From: Candidatus Neomicrothrix sp. UBA2974
GTDB taxonomy: Bacteria; Actinomycetota; Acidimicrobiia; Acidimicrobiales; MedAcidi-G1
Length of the DNA stretch: 7,195 nucleotides
Reading direction: 5' to 3'
Assembly: GCA_002348705.1 (NCBI GenBank)
Contig: DEAU01000008.1
Location: 1 to 7,195 of the forward strand
A program made the position numbers and the translations under genes. Numbering within the stretch: position 1 is the first letter of the stretch; each line of letters begins with the position of its first letter. Positions 1 to 5,837 of this stretch are shown here, piece after piece. Below the pieces are notes generated by a model. That model saw only the letters and a program-made list of their open reading frames with translations. It did not search any database and was not told the origin of the DNA.

Positions 1-1
1 T

Positions 2-331
2 AGTCCGCCAACAACCACCAGCCCCTCCCTTGGCGGCGATCTTGGAGATTGCAAAGTGATGGGGCCGTCTGACGGTGGATGGGAGGTTCTTCTCCGGATA
101 CCCGCAGTACTAGGTGGAGGGACTTACCGGATCGATTACGTCCTCCGGGACAGCTCCGGCGTTGCTGTCGACAGCGTTTTCCTCGCGCTCACTCTGAGTG
201 AAGACGACACAGTTCAGTACTGGGACAGTCCCCGCAGTACTGCCACCGGTGTGTCTTCCTGCGAGGTCGTTCGAATTCACCAAGGTAGTGAGGCCTGCAA
301 CGCCCCCGACGACTGCATCACATCAACCTGA
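2..331 (+). CDS. 3' end of a probable exported protein, family not recognised
   Basis: The frame is open from the left edge to a TGA at 329-331, giving 109 visible residues; the true start lies outside the window. A GTG at 56 followed by ATG at 59 are in frame but need not be starts. The visible part alternates hydrophobic and polar residues like beta strands, with a stretch reading GTYRIDYVLRDSSG followed by VFLALTLS. That rhythm resembles the last strands of CopC-like or Ig-like extracytoplasmic beta-sandwich domains, but this is a resemblance only. Four cysteines (codons near 47, 248, 290 and 317) would fit disulfides in a secreted or envelope protein. Codon use is similar to the neighbouring genes and no comparable minus-strand frame competes. 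The gene converges on the PPOX gene, whose stop is 45 bases away. A strong DNA dyad sits inside its 3' part (215-242). I am fairly sure it is coding and unsure what it is. Confidence 0.6.
   Translation, partial: SPPTTTSPSLGGDLGDCKVMGPSDGGWEVLLRIPAVLGGGTYRIDYVLRDSSGVAVDSVFLALTLSEDDTVQYWDSPRSTATGVSSCEVVRIHQGSEACNAPDDCITST
215..242. repeat. Dyad with two CAGTACTG palindromes 20 bp apart
   Basis: The self-complementary 8-mer CAGTACTG occurs at 215-222 and 235-242. Between them, overlapping the first copy by one base, is an odd palindrome GGGAC-A-GTCCC (222-232). As single-stranded RNA or DNA the segment can fold into an 8-bp outer stem and a 3-bp inner stem separated by a 3-base bulge. The start-to-start distance of 20 bases is about two helical turns. 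It lies inside the 3' part of the left-edge reading frame, about 90 bases before its stop, so it is not a simple end-of-gene terminator. The role is unknown; a protein-binding site or a mobile palindromic unit are possible, as is chance. Confidence 0.55.
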
Positions 332-361
332 TCGAGCGGTTTCTCTTTTTAAAAAACGAGC

Positions 362-376
362 AGATCGTTCTGATCT
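362..376 (-). terminator. Possible weak terminator after the PPOX gene
   Basis: A 5-bp inverted repeat AGATC/GATCT with a 5-base loop begins at the PPOX stop codon. On the minus strand it is followed after five bases by a run of six T (about 351-356). The stem is short and the gap to the T-run is longer than usual, so this is a weak candidate. The T/A-rich stretch 346-356 lies midway between the two convergent genes and could help end transcription from both sides. Confidence 0.25.
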
Positions 377-777
377 CAGCCCATCGAAGTGCAGTGGTAT
401 GGCTCAATCACCGCAGTACAACGCTTCTCCAAGGGTTCTGCGTTCTCTCTGGGAAATTCGTTTTCGCCCCGGTACTTGTCGGCCATCTCGTCTAGCAAAT
501 CCAGAGCATCCTCTCTTTCCCAGGCAATGACCCGACCACGAACTTCGAGGTAACGCTCGTCGTTCGACGGGTCGACGGCGGATAGGGCAACTCGATCGTC
601 AGCGCACAAGTTACGCCACTTCTGGCGCCCTTCGGCATGAGGGAACCGAACGTAGGTGCCGTCGTACGTCGCCCAGACTGGGCTGACGTGAGGGGATCCA
701 TCAGGACCAATCGAGGCTACGTGCCAGACAGCCGGAAGATCGAAAAGGTCTCTGTGTGATTCGGGAATCGCGTCCAT
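376..777 (-). CDS. PPOX-class flavin/F420-dependent oxidoreductase family protein
   Basis: This 133-residue protein matches the small split-barrel pyridoxamine-5'-phosphate-oxidase-like fold, in the actinobacterial group usually named PPOX class F420-dependent oxidoreductase. Recognisable blocks are IPESHRDLFD at 4-13, HVASIGPDGSPHVSPVW at 19-35, a basic RQKWRNL segment at 51-57 of the type that binds the cofactor phosphate, the strand RVALSAVDP at 62-70, and RYLEVRGRV at 75-83. The length is normal for the family, whose members are cytoplasmic dimers that bind FMN or F420 and reduce varied substrates. Cofactor and substrate cannot be settled from sequence. The ATG at 777 begins the conserved block almost at once, so the start is well placed, but I see no Shine-Dalgarno sequence. 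It lies 21 bases after the CoA-transferase stop and is probably translated from the same mRNA. Confidence 0.9.
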   Translation of the reverse strand: MDAIPESHRDLFDLPAVWHVASIGPDGSPHVSPVWATYDGTYVRFPHAEGRQKWRNLCADDRVALSAVDPSNDERYLEVRGRVIAWEREDALDLLDEMADKYRGENEFPRENAEPLEKRCTAVIEPYHCTSMG

Positions 778-798
778 AGGCAGACGCTAGTCGGGGCT

Positions 799-1989
799 CT
801 AACCGATGATGCCTTCCTCGCGCAGCGAAGCGACATCGCCTGGGCTGAGGCCCAGCTCAGCCAATATCTGGTTGTTGTCGGCACCCTGAAGGGAGGCCGA
901 GAATTTCATCTGGATCGGCGTTCTAGAAAATCTTGCGCCTGGACGGGCGCTGCGCACCACGCCTGCGTTGGGATGTTCCCATGTCACCACAGAGCCGTTG
1001 TGCACAACTTGGGGGTGCTCAATCACCTCGGCCTTTTCGAGTATTGGTCCGCTAGGGACGTCTGCCTTCCTGAGGCCTGAGAGGGCTTCAGCTACCGAAA
1101 GTTCAGAGAACGCGTTGGCGGTCATCTCCCCAAAATCAACCAGATTCTGAAGGTCTTCGAGAAAGCCCTCAAGGCTGAAACGTTTGTCGTCACACCACTC
1201 GGGATGACCGCATGCCCGGCTAACGCCGTGAATATGGGCGGTGGATGCGGCGAAGTAGATGATTTGACCGTCGGTGCACTGTGTGAGTCGGTAGACCTCA
1301 GCAAGCGTTCGACCTGGTGTGACTCCATCACCCGGGTATGTCTGGTCGACCATCCCATCGTTCCAAAAGAAGGCTAGAGCCGAATCAAGCATTGGAATTT
1401 CGACGAGTTGGCCGCCGGCACCGCGTTCACGAGCCAGAAGTGCTGCGGTTACGGCCTGGGCAACGGTCAGAGCGGTCGCCTTGTCACAAACGATGTTGCG
1501 AACGAGATCAGGAAATGGAATGTCCGGGTTGACCTGATAGGAGACCATTCCTGTTAACCCTTGTATCACTGGATCGAGTACCGGACGCGCAGCGTCCGGA
1601 CCATCCGGTCCAAAGCCGCTAATGGACACGTAGATCAAGTCCGAATTCACGGACCAGATGTGCTCGGGACCTACGCCGAGCTTTTCGCAGGCGCCGGGCC
1701 GGAAGTTTTGGACGAAAACATCAGCTGTCGCCGCCAGATCGAGAATGATCTGCCGTCCTGCCGGCTTGCTTAGATCAACCGACAAACAACGTTTCCCCCG
1801 ATTGGCGTTCATGTAGAAGGCTGAAAATCCTCCGCGGGCGAACTGTTCCCGCCTAGTGACGTCCCGCGCAGTGATTGGTTCGACCTTGACCACGTCGGCT
1901 CCCTGATCTGAGAGCAGCATCGTGGCAAACGGTCCACTAACGATCTGACTCAGATCGACTATCCGGTAGCCATCGAGTGGTCCCGGCAC
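799..1989 (-). CDS. CaiB/BaiF family (class III) CoA-transferase
   Basis: Members of this family move CoA between carboxylic acids in the cytoplasm through an aspartyl-CoA thioester. With the start chosen here the protein has 396 residues, normal for the family. It opens with the typical PLDGYRIVDLSQ block (4-15), then GADVVKVEP (30-38), NRGKRCLSVDLS (63-74), VFVQNFRPG (91-99) and ISGFGPDGP (123-131). The likely catalytic aspartate is D139 in the RPVLDPVIQGLTG block. The frame stays open upstream to 2094, but that 35-residue extension has no family character. The GTG at 1989 has GGAGG five bases upstream (1995-1999) and sits just before the conserved N-terminus, so I prefer it. The substrate (formyl, carnitine, succinyl, bile-acid, racemase type and so on) cannot be told. 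The gene follows the MFS gene by 109 bases and precedes the PPOX gene by 21 bases. Confidence 0.93.
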   Translation of the reverse strand: MPGPLDGYRIVDLSQIVSGPFATMLLSDQGADVVKVEPITARDVTRREQFARGGFSAFYMNANRGKRCLSVDLSKPAGRQIILDLAATADVFVQNFRPGACEKLGVGPEHIWSVNSDLIYVSISGFGPDGPDAARPVLDPVIQGLTGMVSYQVNPDIPFPDLVRNIVCDKATALTVAQAVTAALLARERGAGGQLVEIPMLDSALAFFWNDGMVDQTYPGDGVTPGRTLAEVYRLTQCTDGQIIYFAASTAHIHGVSRACGHPEWCDDKRFSLEGFLEDLQNLVDFGEMTANAFSELSVAEALSGLRKADVPSGPILEKAEVIEHPQVVHNGSVVTWEHPNAGVVRSARPGARFSRTPIQMKFSASLQGADNNQILAELGLSPGDVASLREEGIIG

Positions 1990-1994
1990 CAGCG

Positions 1995-1999
1995 CCTCC
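1995..1999 (-). promoter_or_regulatory. Shine-Dalgarno GGAGG deciding the CoA-transferase start
   Basis: On the minus strand GGAGG is followed by five bases and then GTG (1989-1987). It is one of the strongest ribosome-binding sites in the window, and it argues for the internal GTG over the in-frame GTG at 2094. Confidence 0.75.
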
Positions 2000-2039
2000 G
2001 CGTACCTTTTGCTTCCAGGGCCCGCCCCTGTGACGGCAA

Positions 2040-2067
2040 ACGGTAGTCGTCCACCCGTTCCGAGCAA
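2040..2067 (-). promoter_or_regulatory. Weak candidate promoter for the CoA-transferase/PPOX pair
   Basis: In the 109-base gap after the MFS stop, the minus strand reads TTGCTC (2067-2062), a 16-base spacer, then TACCGT (2045-2040). The first resembles a -35 box and the second fits the TAnnnT pattern of a -10 box. A transcript starting about seven bases later would carry a leader of roughly 40 bases with the GGAGG site. The boxes are imperfect; the gap size itself is the better argument for an internal promoter. Confidence 0.2.
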
Positions 2068-2098
2068 TGGCTGAGGACGGCGGCATCTAACCACCCGC

Positions 2099-3376
2099 TT
2101 AACGTCCCTGGCCCCGTCTCTTTCCCACCCATCTGGCCAGCACTATCAAAGTGGGAATCAAGCCGAAGACAACTGCTGTGTGGCTCAAGTGATGGAAGGT
2201 CGTTGCCGCCATGAAGAAGCCTGCAATCATTCCGGCACTTGCCCCTGCGGCTGTCATACACAGATCGGCGAGACCCTGAATCCCGACGCGATCGTCTCCG
2301 GTAAAGGTCCTAACGAGGAGAGTTGACGAGGCAACTAGCCCACAGTTCCAACCGACACCGATGACAAACATGCCAATGAACGCTTCGAGCGACTCGTGCG
2401 CTTCATTGTGAGCTGCAACTTCAGCCCCAAACGCCAACAGAAGCCCGCCGACGGCAATGAGTCGGTGCGCACCGATCCGATCCGCTAGGCGTCCCACGAT
2501 GGGGGAGAGGGCGTACATGCCGATGATGTGGAGGGAAATGACGTAGCCCACCACCGACAACTCGTTGCCACCCGAACGGAGATGGATGGGGACCATTGTC
2601 ATGACGCCAACCATCACGACATGGCCAGTCATCATCGAGCCGACAGCGAGACGACCATCGCTGGACTTCAAAATTGGATGAATGAATGATCGGAGCGGAG
2701 GTTTGGTCTCGTCCCGTCCGATTCCGCCCGACACTTCTAGAGGGTCAGGTCGGAGAAAGGTTCCTACAACGAGCGCCGCTAGCGAGAACAACAGTATGGA
2801 CAGGAGGTAGGGGCCCGCCAACTCGTCGAGCCCAATGGCGGTGGCAAATGACCGCGCTGGACCAAATCCCACGGTGGGTCCAAGGACCGAGCCGAATGTG
2901 GATGCCCAGATGAGTGTCCCTATGGCGGTTCCGGGTTCTTCCGCAAGGTCTGCTGCTGCAAATCGAGCTGCCATGTTGCCGGAATATCCAAGTCCTACAC
3001 ACATCATTCCAACTATGAGAAGTGGGTAGGTGCCAGCTAACGCCGATATGAGGCATAGTGCTGCCCCGCCGGCAGCTATGACGTAGCCACCGGCGATACC
3101 GGGACGACGCCCGTGTGCCACCATGAATCGTGCGAGGGGTATGGCAGTAAGGGCTGCGCCGAGGGTCAGGCCGGAAGCAGCGACGCCGCCCATGGTCTCA
3201 CTCCCTGAAAGTTCCTCGCCGAGAATTGCAGCAGAGCTATAGGCGCTACTCATGGCAGCGCCCCCCGGCACAATCCCTCCCATGAGAGTGCGCAGTGTGC
3301 GCCGCTGGACTCTTTCTAAGCCACCAGCGTCGAAACGAGTCTGTTTGACCGCTGCAGTCGGAGTGTCGCGGGCCAT
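2099..3376 (-). CDS. Major facilitator superfamily (MFS) transporter
   Basis: This is a 425-residue integral membrane protein, the usual length for a 12-helix MFS carrier. Hydrophobic segments fall at roughly 31-52, 62-82, 94-112, 116-134, 150-170, 186-206, 243-265, 270-293, 305-322, 330-352, 367-390 and 398-416. The charged linker at 207-242 separates the two six-helix halves. Motif-A-like loops appear in both halves: ARFMVAHGRRPG (82-93) and VGRLADRIGAHR (294-305), the second closer to consensus. The frame continues upstream to 3637, but that part runs backwards through the divergent exonuclease gene and reads as arginine/serine-rich nonsense, so the ATG at 3376 is used. No Shine-Dalgarno is visible; a TACGAT box six bases upstream suggests a leaderless mRNA. 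Substrate and direction are unknown; drug- or metabolite-efflux members are common. It may supply the downstream CoA-transferase genes, but that is only from position. Confidence 0.9.
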   Translation of the reverse strand: MARDTPTAAVKQTRFDAGGLERVQRRTLRTLMGGIVPGGAAMSSAYSSAAILGEELSGSETMGGVAASGLTLGAALTAIPLARFMVAHGRRPGIAGGYVIAAGGAALCLISALAGTYPLLIVGMMCVGLGYSGNMAARFAAADLAEEPGTAIGTLIWASTFGSVLGPTVGFGPARSFATAIGLDELAGPYLLSILLFSLAALVVGTFLRPDPLEVSGGIGRDETKPPLRSFIHPILKSSDGRLAVGSMMTGHVVMVGVMTMVPIHLRSGGNELSVVGYVISLHIIGMYALSPIVGRLADRIGAHRLIAVGGLLLAFGAEVAAHNEAHESLEAFIGMFVIGVGWNCGLVASSTLLVRTFTGDDRVGIQGLADLCMTAAGASAGMIAGFFMAATTFHHLSHTAVVFGLIPTLIVLARWVGKRRGQGR

Positions 3377-3382
3377 CGAAGG

Positions 3383-3388
3383 ATCGTA
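3383..3388 (-). promoter_or_regulatory. Candidate -10 box for leaderless MFS mRNA
   Basis: TACGAT on the minus strand fits the TAnnnT pattern and ends six bases before the MFS ATG at 3376, so transcription would begin at or next to the start codon. No ribosome-binding site is visible there, which is consistent with leaderless translation, common in actinobacteria. No convincing -35 box is seen. Confidence 0.4.
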
Positions 3389-3423
3389 CGAGTAGTGGGC
3401 GAAAATCGACTGCACCTGCCGAC

Positions 3424-3429
3424 TACCTT
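3424..3429 (+). promoter_or_regulatory. Candidate -10 box for leaderless exonuclease mRNA
   Basis: TACCTT fits TAnnnT and ends six bases before the exonuclease GTG at 3436, the same spacing as in the divergent MFS gene. No Shine-Dalgarno precedes the GTG. The pair of boxes lies in a 59-base divergent intergenic region. Confidence 0.4.
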
Positions 3430-3435
3430 CAGAAC

Positions 3436-4035
3436 GTGCCCGACTATGCCTGTCTTGATGTCGAGACCACCGGCCTAGATGCAAGTAACTGCCGGATCCT
3501 GGAAATAGCAGTTGTTCTTCTCGACGACGATCGTGTTGTTCATGAGTGGACCACTCTCGTGAATCCGGTAATAGACGAGATCGGACCAACCCACATTCAC
3601 GGCATAACGCAGGATGACTTAATCGGAGCCCCTGCATTCGCTGAGGTAGCCGGCGACCTAGTGCAACTGCTGGAGGGCCGGGTCCCAGTCGCTCACAACG
3701 CTTCTTTTGACGTCGGATTCCTAAGCGCTGAATGGGACAATTGTTTCAACTTCGGACCTCTCGGTCTCACTGCCCTCGACACACTGCGTCTTTCCAGAGA
3801 ATTGGGTCTTCCGGGCAAGCTCAGTGCCCTAGCCGAGGCCATTGGCGTTGACCTGACTCATGCCCACCAGGCCCTGGACGACACCCGAGCGCTTGCCGAA
3901 GTGCTCGTGATACTTCTGGCTCGTGCTGACGTTGCGGGTATAGCAGTTGAACACCCTGATCCATATTTCCTTCCGACGATTTTCGGGCCGTCTCCGTCTG
4001 GCCGAAAAAAAGCCAGACCACCACTGGGCGTCTGA
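3436..4035 (+). CDS. DnaQ-like DEDDh 3'-5' exonuclease (DNA polymerase III epsilon-type)
   Basis: This 199-residue protein is a DEDDh-type 3'-5' exonuclease of the DnaQ fold, which removes nucleotides from 3' ends with two metal ions. All catalytic motifs are visible. Exo I is LDVETTG with D8 and E10. Exo II is VAHNASFDVGFL with D92. Exo III is HAHQALDDTRA with H144 and D149. A conserved HIHGIT stretch follows Exo I at 53-58. The domain ends near residue 165 and is followed by a short proline- and lysine-rich tail. There is no clamp-binding motif, helicase or GIY-YIG domain that would identify a subtype, so it could be a proofreading subunit or a stand-alone repair or RNA-processing nuclease. 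The GTG start is set by the immediate Exo I motif; shorter starts would delete catalytic residues. It is transcribed divergently from the MFS gene and converges on algH, 65 bases apart. Confidence 0.93.
   Translation: MPDYACLDVETTGLDASNCRILEIAVVLLDDDRVVHEWTTLVNPVIDEIGPTHIHGITQDDLIGAPAFAEVAGDLVQLLEGRVPVAHNASFDVGFLSAEWDNCFNFGPLGLTALDTLRLSRELGLPGKLSALAEAIGVDLTHAHQALDDTRALAEVLVILLARADVAGIAVEHPDPYFLPTIFGPSPSGRKKARPPLGV
3996..4018. repeat. Inverted repeat at the exonuclease 3' end
   Basis: A perfect 7-bp inverted repeat GTCTGGC/GCCAGAC flanks a 9-base loop that is mostly A. It lies within the last 13 codons of the exonuclease and before the convergent algH stop. A run of seven A in the loop (T on the other strand) is unlike a standard intrinsic terminator, where the run follows the stem, so a terminator role is doubtful. 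The 65-base gap 4036-4100 holds no better terminator that I can see. Confidence 0.35.
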
Positions 4036-4100
4036 GAGTCTCGACAACTTTCACTGGAGCTGGCTCAAGCATCAATCGGGAGGCACCCAGTTCAGCGAAT

Positions 4101-4676
4101 TCAGTTCATGGCTGGGTCGTCTGGATACCGAGCCAGGAGCGATGTCAAACCGTCTTGACGGGCGAGGACTGTCTGCCAGAGCCCACCAGCATCATCCGTA
4201 ACAACGTCTTCTTCTCGGGCATCCGCGATTATCCAACCTCCTGCATTCAGTTCGGCGTCCAGTTGGCCTCCCGACCATCCGGCGTAACCAGCGAAGAGTC
4301 GAACGCCCGTTACCTCAGGAAGCTCGCTGGGGTTTCGATGCAGGTCCAAGACGCCGACGCAACCGAGTAGGGGAGTAACTCCCGATTCTGCTGGTGCTGC
4401 TTGTGAGTAGACCTCCGAAGCAAGACCCAGACCGATTACGGAATCCTTCGACACTGGACCACCGTCGTGAAGTTGGCACGGGTGGACCAATCGGTCGGCC
4501 CAGAGCGGGGCGGCTTCACTCCCGCCGACAAAGCGGGATCGGTTCAGGACGACACCGATAGCCCCGTCGTGATTGTGCTCCAGCATCAGAACAACCGTCC
4601 GATGGAAATTGGGGTCGAGAAGTGTTGGCGAGGCGACGAGCAGGCGACCCTTGGTGGATTCCGTGTGGGGCTTCAT
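4101..4676 (-). CDS. YqgE/AlgH family protein (UPF0301)
   Basis: This 191-residue protein belongs to the YqgE/AlgH family (UPF0301/DUF179), small cytoplasmic proteins with no established biochemical activity. AlgH was named for an effect on alginate production in Pseudomonas. Conserved blocks are GRLLVASPTLLDPNFHRTVV at 10-29, HDGAIGVVLNRS at 36-47, the HDGGPV block at 70-75, and the family hallmark LFAGYAGWSGGQLDAEL at 127-143, followed by GGWIIADA. The length is typical. The ATG overlaps the stop of the upstream recombinase gene (ATGA, 4673-4676), and AAAGGA lies eight bases upstream (4685-4690), so translation is probably coupled to the recombinase. The pairing with a recombinase is positional and says nothing certain about function. 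Confidence 0.95.
   Translation of the reverse strand: MKPHTESTKGRLLVASPTLLDPNFHRTVVLMLEHNHDGAIGVVLNRSRFVGGSEAAPLWADRLVHPCQLHDGGPVSKDSVIGLGLASEVYSQAAPAESGVTPLLGCVGVLDLHRNPSELPEVTGVRLFAGYAGWSGGQLDAELNAGGWIIADAREEDVVTDDAGGLWQTVLARQDGLTSLLARYPDDPAMN
4673..4676 (-). promoter_or_regulatory. ATGA stop/start overlap, recombinase to algH
   Basis: On the minus strand ATGA contains both the algH ATG (4676-4674) and the recombinase TGA (4675-4673). With AAAGGA at 4685-4690 this is a standard translational-coupling junction and shows the two genes share a transcript. Confidence 0.85.
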
Positions 4677-5713
4677 ACCCGGATTCCTTTACTGGAGATA
4701 GCCGGTGTCAGGATCTTGCGTAATTGCTCATTCACAGGCGAACGGCCGAGATATTCGACCAGTTCGTCGCCGGCTATTGCCGTATAAATGCCCGTGGTGC
4801 TGAGATTGGCATGGCCCAGCATCCTCTGGATGGCATTCATCGGCACCCCTTCTGCGGCTAATTGGACTCCTGTCGTATGCCGGAGTGCATGGAGGGTGTG
4901 ATCCTTAACTCCAACACCCGCCTCCTTGTTGAGGAGGCGCAGCCAGTAGCGCAGTCTCTGGTAATTGAAGCGTGCGCCGTCGTTCGTTACGAACAGGGGA
5001 GAATCGGGCTGAGTTGGACCAAAGCGTTCGGTGCGCTCGGCCTGCCAACGCTCATTCGCCAGGAGCAACTCGTTCGAGAGGGGGAGGCGGCGGACGATCC
5101 CACCCTTTCCTTTAACCCGGAGCATCCACGGGGCCGAATGGTCTCCCTCTATTAAACGTTCGTTACCCACCCAACCCACGTCGGCGTTGAACAGTTCAGC
5201 AGACCGAAGGCCCAGACCAACCAGAAATGAGCACATGGCAAGATCCCTAGCGGCCCAGCGAACCCGACAACTGGGCTTCCCCCCTTTTGCAGCCTCCGTT
5301 AAAAGCCGTTCAAGCTCGGAGGGAAAGTAGTAATTGGGGTTCATCGGCGGCGGGTCGATCTTCGTCAGCTTCCGGATTCTTGAGAAATCAACGGGCGGCT
5401 GATCCATTAAGCGTTTGTCGACGCAGAAGCCATAGAACGATTTCAGAGCAGCGAGGGTCTGATTCAGCGTTGACTTCTTGATGCCGCTGGAGCGCATAGC
5501 TGCTACCGCATTCATAAGCGTTTCTCGATCAAAGCTGTCTTGGTTGAAATGTTTGGGATGAACGTCGTCGGCAAAAGAGACGAATCTTCTAACCGCCTGT
5601 CCGTATGCCCGGACGGTATGGCTGGGCTTGTCCTCATATAGCTCCAGATATTCCAACCAATCGTGGAATAGTGGAGACATCTCGCCGTGTTCACGCAGTT
5701 CCCTGTGGGCCAT
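4673..5713 (-). CDS. Tyrosine recombinase/integrase, XerC/XerD-like
   Basis: The protein is a two-domain tyrosine recombinase that cuts and rejoins DNA through a phosphotyrosine. With the start used here it has 346 residues, longer than the roughly 300 of XerC and XerD. The N-terminal SAM-like core-binding domain spans about 12-110 (LFHDWLEYLELYEDKPSHTV, then LNQTLAALKSFYGF), and the catalytic domain about 128-330. The full catalytic set is visible: R170 in GLGLRSAEL, K203 in VKGKGG, H275 and R278 in HALRHTTG, H301 in MLGHANLSTTGIYT, and nucleophile Y310, nine residues after H301 as in XerD. The start is uncertain: GTG at 5737, ATG at 5719, 5713 and 5680 are all in frame. I chose 5713 because AGAAGG lies nine bases upstream; 5680 matches the XerD N-terminus best but lacks a clear site. 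It could be the chromosome dimer-resolution enzyme or a mobile-element integrase. The stop overlaps the algH start. Confidence 0.92.
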   Translation of the reverse strand: MAHRELREHGEMSPLFHDWLEYLELYEDKPSHTVRAYGQAVRRFVSFADDVHPKHFNQDSFDRETLMNAVAAMRSSGIKKSTLNQTLAALKSFYGFCVDKRLMDQPPVDFSRIRKLTKIDPPPMNPNYYFPSELERLLTEAAKGGKPSCRVRWAARDLAMCSFLVGLGLRSAELFNADVGWVGNERLIEGDHSAPWMLRVKGKGGIVRRLPLSNELLLANERWQAERTERFGPTQPDSPLFVTNDGARFNYQRLRYWLRLLNKEAGVGVKDHTLHALRHTTGVQLAAEGVPMNAIQRMLGHANLSTTGIYTAIAGDELVEYLGRSPVNEQLRKILTPAISSKGIRV

Positions 5714-5753
5714 TTCCATGTGCCTTCTGGGCCACACCGAGATGCCGACCCGT

Positions 5754-5781
5754 ATAAATGATAACGGGCGTTATCTTGACA
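5754..5781. repeat. Perfect dyad upstream of the recombinase; operator or dif-like site
   Basis: At 5760-5775 GATAACG and CGTTATC form a perfect 7-bp inverted repeat with a 2-base centre. It lies 46 bases upstream of the chosen recombinase start. Read as a recombination site, the same bases give an 11-bp arm ATAAATGATAA, a 6-bp centre CGGGCG and an 11-bp arm TTATCTTGACA. This is the 11-6-11 layout, with ATAA and TTAT flanking the centre, that Xer dif sites show. The two arms agree at six of eleven positions when compared as inverted copies. The centre is GC-rich, unlike many dif sites. An operator for a dimeric regulator or self-repression is the simpler reading; a dif-like core is the more interesting one. 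Confidence 0.45.
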
Positions 5782-5837
5782 CACCTGATAGTTCCAGACG
5801 CGGATCGTCAAAACAATTCGCTCCAACTGGGTACTCC

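Noticed and set aside
198..530. Open plus-strand frame of 110 codons
   Set aside because: It runs in another frame through the left-edge gene and then antisense through the PPOX gene, with unlikely composition.
1959..2261. Minus-strand frame of 100 codons across the MFS/CoA-transferase junction
   Set aside because: It overlaps the well-supported MFS 3' end in another frame and has no recognisable family features.
3377..3637. 87-residue N-terminal extension of the MFS frame
   Set aside because: It overlaps the start of the exonuclease gene on the other strand, is rich in Arg/Ser/His with no membrane character, and a proper ATG with a promoter box exists at 3376.
5776..5781. Perfect TTGACA on the plus strand
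   Set aside because: No -10 box is found 16-18 bases downstream and no plus-strand gene follows. It is part of the dif-like arm, and chance is likely.
5783..5811. TTGACG on the minus strand (5811-5806) as the -35 box of the recombinase promoter
   Set aside because: The best -10 candidate, TATCAG, is only 15 bases away and poor, so I could not place a confident promoter for the recombinase.
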